Assembly (NCBI RefSeq): GCF_008831285.2
Contig: NC_045143.1
Span: forward strand, 5,155,503 to 5,219,502
DNA: 64,000 bases
Reading direction: 5' to 3'
Source of the DNA: Nymphaea colorata
Lineage: Eukaryota > Streptophyta > Magnoliopsida > Nymphaeales > Nymphaeaceae
Of this stretch, positions 23,705-35,310 are shown one piece after another; positions within the stretch are counted from its first letter, which is position 1; each line of letters opens with the position of its first letter. The translations under genes and the position numbers were made by a program. The notes below the pieces were generated by a model. The model was not told where the DNA came from. It did no database searches and was given only the letters and a program-made list of their open reading frames with translations.

Positions 23705-24933
23705 TTGATTTGTTCTCAAGAGGGGTTTAGTGGCCTCACATTCTTTGAAAATATCTTTAATTGTATAATAAATGCGGTCTGGGCCCTTAATATTTGTTAA
23801 AGAACACTGATTAGCCTTACTTTTTTCTTTAAATTTCTCCCTTTTTCTGTTTAGATGAGTGAGAGGATTACAATCCACTGCCCCGAAAAAAGAACCAAAG
23901 CCGGCTATTAATGTTCATCACTCGCTATTAATGTAGCTGAAGAAAATAAATCGACGACTCTTCTTCTCAACAAAGATATAATCTTTTATTAGAAAAACGA
24001 AGAGGAATCAGAGTTTGGCTAATAATCAACCTCTGCAAGTGCCGATTTTTTTTTTCTTTACTTTTTTGCTCTTTCAATGTTCTGAGTGGGATCTGATATT
24101 AGACTTTTCTTGGTTTTATTGCCTACCAGATCTGATCCTGACCCAATTGCCAAGGAACTGAACCTGAGATCTGATCAATAATCAAAATCAATGCTGCAAA
24201 TAATCTGACGTAATATTGCTGACAATGCATTAAATTTTTGTTTTTGTGAAAGAAAATTACTCCTCGTAAGTTTTCCAATAACGACGACACTTTCACTAGA
24301 ATGATTGATAAAAACGTAAAGGTACATCACATTTGCACCTTCTCAAATAAACTAGAAGTTGGTAAAAAGGAAGAAGAGTAACAAAGTAGCTTGCTGGAGG
24401 ATAATATTCAAAAAATTGGTTTTGACAAAACCTGGTTTTGTGGAAATCTGGTTTTTTAATGAGTTTCTAGAACCTGTTTTTTTTACGACAAAAAATGAGT
24501 TTTAAGTGTACCTATGAAGAATAAGTTCAGCTGAATGAATAGGTTGCACATATATGAAAGAAAGTGAAAGTATTCTCAAATTGCATCAGCTACTGTCAAT
24601 GTTCAATTGCATGAAAATTTTATTCAAAAGATCGAGACGATATCAACAGCATAGATAACACGAGACTGTACAAAGATAGTGCATGCAGATATCAAGCTAA
24701 AGGTTTCTGTATTTACAAGATTACAGAAAGCTTGTTCTCAGTGGAGCAGAATGTAATATATATGCAATATTAACATGGCTGGTAGTGATTCAGAGTTGCA
24801 GTCGCTGCTCTTCATGTTCTGCGTGATTCCCCTGCTGGATTACTTCACGGAGATCTCAATTGTTGGCTCAATCATGCACGTCTTCAAGTGCAGCATTAAT
24901 ATTCTTTCATGGGCTTTCCAATCAAGTGCAGCA

Positions 24934-24935
<2 letters not shown>

Positions 24936-24989
<54 letters not shown>
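24936..24989. repeat. (AT)n microsatellite
   Basis: About 26 AT dinucleotides. The 20 bases before it (TCAAGTGCAGCATTAATAT) repeat a sequence 41 bp upstream, so the run grew at the edge of a short duplication. Confidence 0.95.
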
Positions 24990-24994
<5 letters not shown>

Positions 24995-25178
24995 AAATTG
25001 AATGGTGATTCTAGTTTTAGAGTTATATAGCCATATAATATGCATTCATGATAGACGGTTCAGGGAAATATAAGAAGAAAAAATGATGGCAATTTTCGTC
25101 ATCTATTATTAGTTTATACATTTGTCTCCTTGTTTCTTCTCTCAACCACGTATCTGATTTAGATGGATGGCCTTGGTG

Positions 25179-25388
25179 CAGTGGCGGAGCCAGCGTGGGG
25201 CAGGTGTGGGCGCCTGCCCACGCCAGCTCAAGAAAACTCCATGTGAAATGGAGTCTCAACCCAGCTTCACGCCTGTGTTGCCCACGCCAATATTTGCTTT
25301 ATTTTTAAAATAACATATATTTTTTTAAAAAAATTTCACAAACTATGTACTAGTGCCCCATAGCCAAAAATTTGTGGCTCCGCCACTG
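25179..25388. mobile_element. hAT-like MITE, CAGTGGCGGAGCCA family, 210 bp, intact
   Basis: The perfect 14-bp terminal inverted repeats are CAGTGGCGGAGCCA and TGGCTCCGCCACTG. A perfect 8-bp target-site duplication CCTTGGTG flanks the element at 25171-25178 and 25389-25396. Near the left end is an internal inverted motif GGTGTGGGCGCCTGCCCACGCC-like hairpin. It has no coding capacity. The 8-bp duplication and terminal sequence fit hAT-mobilised non-autonomous elements. Confidence 0.9.
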
Positions 25389-26505
25389 CCTTGGTGCTAG
25401 GTTACTAGAGTTACAGATTTCAGTGTTTTTAATGAGCGGAGATGTGGAAGGTGGTTTTGGTCTTTAGGATTTAGTATTGCTTTCAAACTTAAATAATCTT
25501 GCGATACACCCTTCAATTTGAGCATCACTCATACCACCGTTTGCAGTAAAGAACAATACCAGCTATGGCATCAAACAAGGATGTGTCGCCACTGGCGACT
25601 TTCAAGCCGACCAACTATACTACTCCGCAATCTACAAGTCAGTTTTGGAGATTTGTTGTTCAAGCAGCTTTAATAAAGCTGAGACCACAGGACAATGGAT
25701 GCCGATTTCAGATCTGATGAACAAATATCGAGTGAGACTTTCTGATCATACTTATCTGAATTCAGACGTAGGGTCCTGCAGAACAGATCTGAAGCAGCTT
25801 TTAGATCTTATAGGAAAACCATTCTCTTTTGTCCTATTATGGAGCAGATTTTTGAACATCTAAAATGGGTAACCACAAAATTTAAATTGTCTTTTATGAA
25901 ATGGGGAAAATCTCTCCAAAAAAATAGAATTTGTAATGCAAAGTGTGCACATGCATGTTTGATGAATGTTGGGCTTTAGATTTGCATTTGTTTTGGGTTT
26001 GGGCAAGTACACAATTAGCTTGAAAACTGAATGCTCGATTAGATCATATTGCGTTTGATCTAGATCTTCACAGAACAGAAGGATTGAGGAACTAATATTA
26101 CACATTTAATAGTGTTTTTATAATAAGCAAAGATGGATGACTCTCATAGCATCAAAATTTCAATAACAAAAAAATTAACATTTTTCATAAAAACAACTTC
26201 ATTCAAAGCATGTTTTATATCAAAATAGTTTTTAAAAATATATTAAGATTTTTATATTTTATTTAAAATAATTTTTTAGTAAAAAATGGAAGAGCTTTGG
26301 GAACTATATTAAACGAGGCAAGAAAAAAGTTACATAGTATCAAAAGAAATATAAGAAAAGGTTTCACAGCAAATAAAAGCAGAGTGGCCAAAAGGCTTAG
26401 ACCACAGCTGCAATATCTGACCAAAGAACATGTAACAAAAAAGAGAAATCAAATAACTGCTGCACTTCTTTATAAGCCCACAACAAATGGTAGGTTACTT
26501 TGAGC

Positions 26506-26861
26506 CATTGTCACAAAAAATGGGGACGGGTATTAAACGGTGAGGAAAAAAACAAGTATAAACGACAAAAGTTTTATATATTGGGAATAAAATGGAAAAA
26601 GTTCGGCAAATTTTTTTAAAAAATTAAATATTTAATACATCTTAAAAATTATAAAAAATAATAATTAATAAAAAAAACGACAAAAAACGAGAAAATAATG
26701 TATAATACGGGTATTATACGAGTATTAAACGGGTATTATATGCGTTTTTTTTGTTTTCTGACGTTTTTTTTTTTTAAACAAGAATAGTACGGGTATTATA
26801 GGGTAAAACTATTTTTGACGTTAAATACGTGTTTTTTTTTTAAGGCGTTTTTTGTGACAAT
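26506..26861. mobile_element. Non-autonomous TIR element, 356 bp
   Basis: Terminal inverted repeats are CATTGTCACAAAAAA at the left and its complement TTTTTTGTGACAAT at the right. The flanks ACTTTGAGC (26497-26505) and ACTTTCAGC (26862-26870) form a 9-bp target-site duplication with one mismatch, which points to a Mutator-like origin. The interior is AT-rich with repeats of CGGGTATTA. It has no coding capacity. Confidence 0.7.
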
Positions 26862-27079
26862 ACTTTCAGCACCAGCAGCGCGCAGAGCACAACAACTAGT
26901 TAGGTGCAATGGGCTAGTTAGGTGCAATGGAAACCCCATTGCTGAAGGTTACATTGAGTCTGAACCTTTTCACAGATGACAAACCAAGCATACAAGGAAT
27001 CGTGTAGCTACCAGCATAGGCATAACAGACGTTAATCCTGAAGCTAAAAGTCCTGCAATGGCCTGTCGCAGATAACCAA

Positions 27080-27560
27080 CTACTTGCTTAGGGGCCGAGG
27101 TGATCATCCAACGGTGCACACGGGAGGGAAGATGGAGATTACGATGAAACTCACAGAGCAGTTGAAGCAGATCAACATGAAAGAGATCACCAAAGGCCCA
27201 AAACGTATTTGGTTGGATCCCATCAGGCCCCGGAGCTTTCCAACCACTTAGATCCTTGAGGGCAGCACGAAGTTCTTCAAAATGAAAGGGGGCTTGAATG
27301 CTGTGGACGACAGTAAGATGGTAGAGTGCGAAAGCCCGCGGCAGTAATGGAAGCTGAATGGCGAAAGTCTGAAGCAGCATATAACTTTTGAAAATAAAAT
27401 GTTGCTACACAGAGAATATCATCACCATGAAAGGCAACACCATCAACTATTAATGACTGAAGAAGGTTAAGTCTATAATTTTGTGAGGCAATTTAGTGGA
27501 AGAAAAGTGTGTTGGCATCACCCAATTTCAACCGTCTGTCTCCAGATCGCTAAATTAATG
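27080..27560 (-). pseudogene. LINE (non-LTR retrotransposon) ORF2 fragment, decayed
   Basis: On the minus strand, translation around 27530-27370 gives LGDANTLFFH, an in-frame stop, then NYRLNLLQSLIVDG and ATFYFQKLY. After a frameshift, about 27290-27140 gives FEELRAALKDLSGWKAPGPDGIQP and LLCEFHRNLHLPSRV (read in parts). GDANT.FFH and KAPGPDG are hallmarks of plant L1-type reverse transcriptases just before and at the start of the RT domain. The YADD catalytic block is absent. This is an inactive internal fragment; the 5' end, endonuclease and poly-A tail are not seen. Confidence 0.8.
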
Positions 27561-27981
27561 GCCGAGTTCTTTGGAAAGTGCTTGAGGCTTCACTTCCAAA
27601 CTGTGTCACCAGTGCGGGTGCCCGTGCCCGTGTTGGAACGGCACATCTCAAATTATTATTAATTTATTATATATATAACAGAATAAGCATCTATATATTA
27701 TTATTACACTTTAGTCATTATTGTATATAATATACTTGTTGAATAATTATATTACATAAAAAAAATATCAAAACAACAAATAATATATAAATAATTTAGT
27801 AATATGACATTTTAACTGGATTCAGGTGTGAGTTTGAGCCGCACCCGTCTCGATGCGAACCCGGGTGCGGCAGTAAAATAGAAGAGTAGTTAGTTATTTG
27901 AAATTACTGAATAATAGAATAGTCGATGCTTGGATTTTGGGTCACACCACCCAAGGGAGGGTCGATATGCTTACATAAGTG

Positions 27982-28361
27982 TAGGGATGTCAATGGATCT
28001 CATTCAAATAAGGTATACTCTTAATCTTATCTGCTTTGTCGGATATTCACATATTCAAATTTAAATTCATATTACAACATGAATAAAGAAGAGGACGGAT
28101 ATGAATATGAAGTTTTCTTTCACAATCTAAATCTGCTTTTTGCATCCATACCTGCATCAGGATTTGGCCAATTTTCAAAATGTTAGAACACTTGATATAT
28201 GATATTTGTTTAAAAATAAATCCAATCTGAATCTACATCCAAATTTGTCAGAATCCGAACGATTTATTAAACGGATATTAAACTTTTTTCTATATCCTTT
28301 TTTTTTTTTTGCAATGATTTAACTGAATATCGGTTCCAAATTAGATATATTGACATCTCTA
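27982..28361. mobile_element. Putative MITE with TAGGGATGTCAAT termini, about 380 bp
   Basis: The left end TAGGGATGTCAAT and right end ATTGACATCTCTA are inverted copies with one mismatch over 13 bp. The interior contains GGATAT and AAATTCATAT motifs common in this kind of plant repeat. No clear target-site duplication was found. A related but more decayed piece lies at about 17760-17995. Confidence 0.55.
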
Positions 28362-31174
28362 ACCTTTGGTGTAGTTCATGACAACTCCCACAAACTGATC
28401 CACAAAAAAATATGAGATATCTATTATCGATCATCACAATCCTATCTAATGGAATGCTACCATCATAACTTTGAATTGAATATGCTACAGAGTTACCAAT
28501 GGATCTTTCAATTTTAGCATAGTCCTCCCCACTAACCTACATGGCTGCTTAGCTAAAGTCCCTGTGTCGTCACACTATCGACCTGGCAAAGCAGGTGGGT
28601 GTTTTTTTTTTTTTTTATCTGACTGATCCAAGCGACTTACTTTTTACTTGATTTAACCTTTTCCTTTTTATCTATTTTTTTACTGGGCATCAACATGTAA
28701 TATTTTTTACTTACGTTACTTGTTTACTGAAATTTAATTTGCTTTAATTTCAAATTCTTTTTGATATTTTGCCTATATACATCTATATATTTTACCATAA
28801 CTGTACCTATAATTTTTCTAACTTGTCGTACTTGTATCTCTATACCGGTACCCAAACTTATTACCTGCACCCATGTGAGGGCTGGGCTTAGAATGAAATA
28901 ATTCCGGTGAATTTGATCCAACCCTTCAAGTTCATACCACAAATTTGTGTTTTTTAACATGCAAACGGCAAGACGAAAACGAAAGAGAAAGTTAATATAA
29001 CTTCAATAAAAGTGCTGCGTTACATCTCCATGATGCCCTTGGTGTTTAATCTGAAAAAGTAAATAAAAAAAAAAAAGACTGTTTTTTGAAAATACATTTC
29101 TCATTGACTTTTGCCGCAATCTCTTCTTTAATTGACTTCCCCATATAAAACTTTATGAAATATTATTTTTCAAAAATAATACATATTAATTTAATAAAAA
29201 AAATACTCAGGAAAAATACGTAAGTGAAACGTGGTGCTCCGTTTGATTTACAATCAATCCAATCGGAAACGCTGGAAGATTGGATTTGGGTCCCGTGACC
29301 GGAAAGAAGTTTTCCGAATCCAACTGAAACGGAGAGTTGTCATTTGTCAATGTCCCGCTCGAGACAAAGAGTGCCATGATTTTAGTTCGTTCTAGCTTTG
29401 ATTTAAAAAAAAAAAAAGTTAAATAAATATTTTTTGTTATTTAAAAGATAAGAGGCCGACATGGCTGATGTGGATCACCCCAACATGTGTAGTACGCTGC
29501 CACATGTTTGCTCATCAATTGAGTACCATTTTAAATTTTTTATTTTCTTGATAAAGAAAAACATTTCATTTTAATTTAAAAGAGAGCATACTTTAAAAGT
29601 GAGCCTAAGGTTCCACCAAGTCCTCTTTTTTTCTTTTTTCTTTTTTTAAGGATATAAAACTTGTTTTTGGTGTCTCCAAATGTTGCATTCATCTTGCTTA
29701 AATTAATTGATGTTCCAAAATTTTGAAATGAAAAATGACTGCAGGAATGAAAATGAAATTATTTGACTTTTTTGAGGGGTATTTGGACTCTTAAAAAAAC
29801 ATCAAAGAGATTGGATGGTAGAGATAAGTTGTAATTTCAAAAGGCAAAACTATGTTTTCAAGAATCAAAAATATACTTCAAAGGATGAAAGGGAGAGAGA
29901 AAGAGACAAAAAAAGGGGGGAAAATGAGTTTCTTTAAATTGGGTGTGTGTTTTTTTATGTGTATTTGGGATTCTTAAAAGAGCTTGCTTTTTAAAAATGT
30001 TATCTAATTTATATCACCTCTTGAAATCTATGGTTTCTATATATGTACCAATCCTCCTTTTCATTTTCCTTTTTGACCTTTTATTCGTCTTTCCTTACTC
30101 AACAATCGGTCTTTGTGTCAAATTCAATCTCTATGTCAAGATTCGTTGCATCATGTATTTTTTATCTTATCGAAACAAAAATTCTAAACTGCTAAGATGA
30201 TTGGCAATATATTTGTTACTTTTGGATGAGCATTAGTATTTCATCTTGTGTTTTAAAAAAAAAAATTCGAAGCTTTCACCTCACTTCTTATCCTTCTAAA
30301 ACTCAAACCATGTTTTTGGTGTCTTTGATCACTTCAACTTAAGCATTGTCAACAAATTGATGGTATGAAATTTAAAAAAAAGGCCTACCAACCATCCCCT
30401 CCGACGATAATGGTATTTTCATTACTTATTTCAATCGTAATGCATCAGATTTTGAGAGATCTCTCCCCTGAGTTTGTGCCCTTGCAGCCATCCATGAGAC
30501 CTCAACTTTGAAGAGGAAAGATGGATCAGAGAAAAGAACTTCATATGAGAGTTCTCATCTTTGCCTTAACATGAAAAGGACAAGCACTCAGAAAAAGTTG
30601 AGTGCTGCTGCTCCGCTGTTGCCTCTTTGGCATGCAGCAGGAGAGGGAGAGGAGATGGAAAAAGGAGGATGGATAATAACTTCCTCGTCTCAAGATCAAC
30701 ATTATTCTTCAATACCATCAAGGTAATTCAGAAATCAAATTAAAGATGCGATTACAGCACAACAGGCCGCCAACCAGATGGATTGCACTACCCATCAGTT
30801 AATGAGAGAAAGGGAAAGAGAAAGAGGAAGAGAGGGGTAGCAGCTGGCTAGCGTTCCCAGATAGCACTGTAGTCTGTTGCAACGTGGAGATTCACTGTGG
30901 ACTCGGGTATCCCACTCTGGAAATGCAATAAAAGAGCACGGCTTCATCTCCCCCACTTGTCTATTTTTCTTTTTCCATTTTTTGCTCAGTGAATCTAATT
31001 CTTGTGCTGCCATCCTGCTGGACCCTCTAATGCTGCTTTAAGGCCTTGCCCGTTCTGGCCCTTGTCCAAGTGCACCGCCATTCGCCCACTACTTTTTCTT
31101 TCTTATATTGCAATCCGACCTCTTCTCCTCCTCCTGTGTTCAGAACCACCGTTTTCGGCTTCTGCAGAAGAGAA

Positions 31175-33831
31175 ATGGCCGATCTTCTTCTTCTTGAAAA
31201 CTCAACCACTGTCATGTTTCTTCTGAGCAGTGGAATCTGTTTTCTGTTGTGGGTGGTGTTTAAGAAGGTGTTTTTCCAGCCCAAAGGCCACCCACCTGGT
31301 AGGCAACGCTTGTCTTTCGCTGGTTTTTTCTGGTGCTTGATTTGTTGAAAGTTTTTAGTTTTGTTGCTTCTTTTTTCCTGATGAGACTGTGGATTTGTGT
31401 CTAGCGGTTCCTGGATTTCCTGTGATCGGGAATTTGCACCAGTTGAAGGCCAAGAAACCTCATCTTACGTTTGCACGTTGGGCCGAAACATATGGTCCTG
31501 TTTACACCATCAGGACTGGAGCTTTGTCCCTCGTGGTTCTCAACTCTACTGAAGTGGCTAAAGAGGCATGGAAAATGACGAGATCAGTCTTTTCTTCTTT
31601 ATTTTCTTTTCTTCTTCATTTTCGACCATGAGGAGGATGAACATGCGCCTCTCTCTCTCTCTCTCTCTCTCTCTGCATGCATTGTTGAAAGCGGGGTTGC
31701 CTACTTGGAGATATATATATGCTGTTGCTCCCTGGTTCTGAGCGTCGTGACGTTTCGAGTGTTGGTGTTGGCAGGCCATGGTGACTAAATTCTCATCGAT
31801 CTCAACAAGGAAGCTTCCGAGTGCGTTAAAGATATTGACAGGTGGAAAGACGATGGTGGCCATGAGCGACTATGGAGAAGAGCATAAGTTGTTCAAGAAA
31901 TGTTTGCTCACAAGCATCCTGGGAGCCAACGCTCAGGTACTTTTGCGACTTTTCTCTTTGTCTATAACTGTATTTTCTCTGTATTAGTGCATCAGAAACC
32001 ATTAAATCTTCTTTCATTTTCGTTGATTGGAGGGAATATGCTTTTTCTTTGGATGAAATGGAGTTCTGCTTCCAGTAACTTCCAATACTATGAGTAATTC
32101 TGCCCTTATAAAACCACTGCAGAAACGTCTCCGGCCTAACAGAGACTCAATGATAGAGAACATGATAAAGAGTCTCCACGGTGAGGTTAGAGCTAATCCG
32201 GGTGGTGCAGTAAATCTCAGGGCAATCTTCAAGAACGAGCTTTTTAGTCTAGCTCTGAAGCAGGTTTCCATCATTTCATTATGCACTTCTTTTTCTGTTT
32301 TTCCTGTTCTTTGCCTGGATCTGACTATCAGAAAATTTAAGTTGAATTTTGTTCTCTAAATTTTGTCCACCATTTGTTCATGGAAACTTAGGCCCTGGGC
32401 GAAGACATAGATTCTATATATGTTGAAGAGCTGGGGCTTGAACTATCAAGATGGGAAATATTTCGTGCTCTGGTAGATGATCCAATGATGGGTGCCATAG
32501 AAGTGGACTGGAGGGACTTCTTTCCATATCTCAGCTGGGTTCCCAACAGAAGAGCAGAGTCAAAAATCAGGGAGATGGACAGGCGCCGAACTGCAGTTAT
32601 GAAGGCATTGATAGAAAGACAGAAGAAAAGAATGGCTGCTGGAGAGGTCAGTGCATTGAAATTTCAAGTCAGTACAGTATTGTTGATTGAATTGTCTGCG
32701 CTTTAAGGAGTTGCTCAGCAAGCTGAATAATTTGCTAATTTTCAGGGAACAGATAGTTATCTCAGTGCCCTGCTAAACGAAGATGAAACGCTTACAGAGA
32801 AACAAGTGAGAATGCTTGTTTGGGAGTCGATAATTGAGACGTCAGACACTACCATGGTAACAACAGAATGGGCCATGTTCGAACTTGCAAAGAACCCACA
32901 GTATCAGGTCGCCTATTTATCCACTGGCAGCCTTTAACTATCTTGGCTTTTTAACCATGGGAGCCTACTGATACTTGTATATGCTGTTCGATCTCTCTCT
33001 CTCTCTCTCTCAACATGATGAAAATAATCAATGATCTATTCTCATAACTGCTATTTAATTCCATTCTTCTTCTCAGAGCTGCTATTATTCCATTGTTTCT
33101 GGCCTTGCTATTTTCAAAAAATGTATCATCTTTTGCCTTCCTTTTTCAGGGGAAAACGATGAAATTTTAGAATTCGTCTACCCACATTGGCTACTACTTC
33201 TGACTGATTGGTTTCTTGCTGTAGGATTACCTCTACCAAGAAATTGAGAAAGTCTGCGGCGGTGAGACCATCAAGGAAGAGAACTTGCAACAACTTCCAT
33301 ACCTTAATGCTGTCTTCCATGAGACCTTGAGAAGGCATACCCCTGTACCAGTTGTGCCTCTTAGGTACATCCATGAAGATACGCAAATCGGGGGTTACAA
33401 TATCCCTGCTGGCACTCAGGCAAGAAGATCTCGTTTCTGTTAAGCCTTTAGACAATTCTGATCTATTTTCTTCAAATTTACATCACTCTAGTTACTATCT
33501 GTGTAATGGTGGTTCTCAGGTTGCAATTAACATCTATGCCTGCAATACTGATAAAAATGAATGGGAAGAACCAGAAGAGTGGAAGCCTGAGAGGTTTCTG
33601 GATGAAAAATATGAGGCCACGGATCTATACAAAACAATGGCATTTGGGGCAGGGAGGAGGATGTGCGCCGGATCTCTACAGGCCATGCTGATTGCTTGCA
33701 AATCCATCGGAAGATTTGTACAAGAATTTCAATGGAAGCTTTGTGAAGGGGAGGAAGAAAATGTTGACACTGTGGTGCTTACAACTCACAAACTCCATCC
33801 CATGAAGGCCATCATAACACCAAGGGTCTAA
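31175..33831 (+). CDS. KO: ent-Kaurene oxidase, cytochrome P450 CYP701A, 8 exons, complete
   Basis: This enzyme oxidises ent-kaurene to ent-kaurenoic acid, an early step of gibberellin synthesis, at the plastid envelope/ER. Exons are 31175-31298, 31405-31565, 31775-31936, 32123-32263, 32392-32646, 32746-32907, 33225-33419 and 33520-33831. They total 1512 nt and encode 503 aa, a normal P450 size. An N-terminal membrane anchor covers about residues 8-30, then [15 protein letters not shown]-typical motifs are [27 protein letters not shown], the I-helix ETSDTT (312-317), ExxR (E368-R371), PERF and the heme loop [10 protein letters not shown] with Cys449. Introns 2 and 7 begin with GC instead of GT (GAG|GCATGG and CAG|GCAAGA); only those boundaries preserve the frame and the conserved KEAMV and GTQVAIN junctions. 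Catalytic residues are intact. No pathway partner is nearby. Confidence 0.95.
31651..31674. repeat. (CT)n microsatellite in KO intron 2
   Basis: About 12 CT dinucleotides inside the intron 31566-31774. A second short CT run lies in intron 6 near 32993-33011. Confidence 0.9.
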
Positions 33832-35087
33832 GCAGACCCTCGCCCTAAACAGTTAGCTCATACAATAAGTATAACCTGCCACCTGATAGTTACTGTATTA
33901 TTTTGCTTTTACATTAATCTATCAAATTCTTGGGGGTTTCGTTCGGATTATTGCTTTTGCAACTTAAACAACGCAGAGATTTCATACTGGACTGCTGACG
34001 TAGATGAATCCTGATGGAATACGATTATGTTACATCACGATTTCCTGACTCGTTAAGAACTTCCTGATGGATCCAAAGGGTTGGCACGGTGTGACCTTCC
34101 ATGTCCATATGTTGGGCAGCTACAAGCAGTAACTGATGCTTCCATGAGCATCGTCCTGCCGGCCTTTTGAAAAGCCAGAGGTATACCTGCACATACTAAT
34201 TAAGTACAGCCCAACTCGGCCCGGGCTCAACATAGAGACCGACCAGTCAAGGCTCAACCTGAGACCGAACATAGTCATAAAGTCTAGGAATGATCTTTAC
34301 AGGGTCAACTCGAACCGGGGTTGAGCCCATCTGCTTTTATCAACATTGGTGCGGGTTTCAGACAGGCCAGGCCTAGCCCGGATCTAGCCAATGTGCAGCA
34401 CTGCCACTTTGTTAGGTGGAATACAACTAGTGTTATTTCCTTATTCTTCAAGGCGCTTAGCTCCAGCTTTTCCTTTGAGTCGTTTAAAAAGCAGAAGTAT
34501 TACAATGATCTGTACCTAAATGCACATGAATCCGGAGATTGAGAAAGGAGAGAAAAGGGGCAGCTAAGACAGTGAAATATGTTGGCCGTGAAAAAGATGG
34601 CGGCTCCTGAAAGTAAATATTGGTTTAATACATGTCCCTCGGTGAAAGAAAATATTGGTTTACCATAGATGGAGCATCAAGAAATACGGAGAGAGAGAAA
34701 GAGATTGGCAGCGTTCTTTTCTGTTTGGGATCATGGCTCTTCTTCCTTTCTCCTCTACGTATACCAGTTCTCGAACCCTGGATGTTCCATTATGCTACCA
34801 TTTGATCATGGCTCTTGTTGTTTGGCACTGCTTATCACTACTTGATCAAGCCTATGTAGACGCCTCTTGCCATTCGAATTCTTCTTGTTTCTCAAAGGCA
34901 AAGGTGACTAGGAAACTGGAAGAAAGCAAGGGCAACTTCATTTCAGCACTTCATAACCAAGAAAATCAACTCGAAGAGCTGAACATTAAATTATGCACCT
35001 AGGAAAGGCCGCCTTTCGTACAACATTTTGTATATTATTAACAAAAGATGTTAAGCCCTGTTTGAATAATACGTTGTCCATCAAAAA
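33832..35087. other. Intergenic region downstream of KO
   Basis: KO 3' UTR and spacer. About 34200-34330 is GC-richer, with repeated CTCAAC and GACCGA motifs, and looks like a decayed repeat. A 90-codon frame from the ATG at 34733 to 35002 (MALLPFSSTYTSSRT... CSKAK-like, Lys/Glu-rich end) resembles no family I know. I do not call it as a gene. Confidence 0.4.
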
Positions 35088-35310
35088 TCAATTTGATGGC
35101 TTCTTTGGAGAATCATCTGACTTCCCCTTGCTTCCTGACATTGCTGCTGTAGCAGCCGCGGTCATTGCAGCTGCTGCTGCACCAACTTTTGCTCCACCGG
35201 CAGCCTTTACTGCACCAGCAACTTTTGCAAATGCAGCCAATGCACCTACGAGTGCCGCCCTCAAAGCAACTGTTGGTTTGACATCCATTTCTTCCAATGC
35301 CAAGATCAGC
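35088..35310 (-). CDS. Last coding exon of a small Ala/Gly-rich conserved-looking protein
   Basis: An acceptor GTGGATAG|G opens a frame of 73 codons (one base completes a codon from the previous exon) ending TGA at 35088. It begins LILALEEMDVKPTVALRAAL, continues with a long Ala/Gly/Val-rich segment (residues about 20-58, a likely membrane-associated helix) and ends with a charged tail, SGSKGKSDDSPKKPSN. The composition is clearly non-random, and the pattern reminds me of a small uncharacterised plant protein with the same MDVKPTV start to its Ala-rich helix, but I cannot name it or give a function. Upstream coding exon(s) were not resolved; the internal ATG of EEMDVKP could also be a start. 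Confidence 0.55.

Larger units (their letters stand above)
21001..31174. other. Gene-poor, repeat-rich interval upstream of the kaurene oxidase gene
   Basis: Apart from the mobile-element remnants listed separately, I see no supported gene. Short open frames at 21402-21584, 25645-25863, 26297-26503, 29943-30200 and 30508-30726 match nothing I know. The frame starting at 25565 (MASNKDVSPLATFKP) runs about 50 codons before stops and could be a decayed gag-like leader, but this is a guess. The DNA is AT-rich throughout, with poly-A and poly-T runs. About 30.4-31.17 kb is likely the promoter and leader of the P450 gene. Confidence 0.45.

Noticed and set aside
31566-31586. Alternative KO exon 2 extended to a GT donor at 31587
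   Set aside because: Frame is kept, but seven extra residues would break the conserved KEAMV junction. Kept only as a possible splice variant.
34655-35002. 115-codon plus-strand frame downstream of KO with a Lys/Glu-rich end
   Set aside because: Includes plausible coiled-coil residues but no conserved motif, no promoter and no homologue I can recall.
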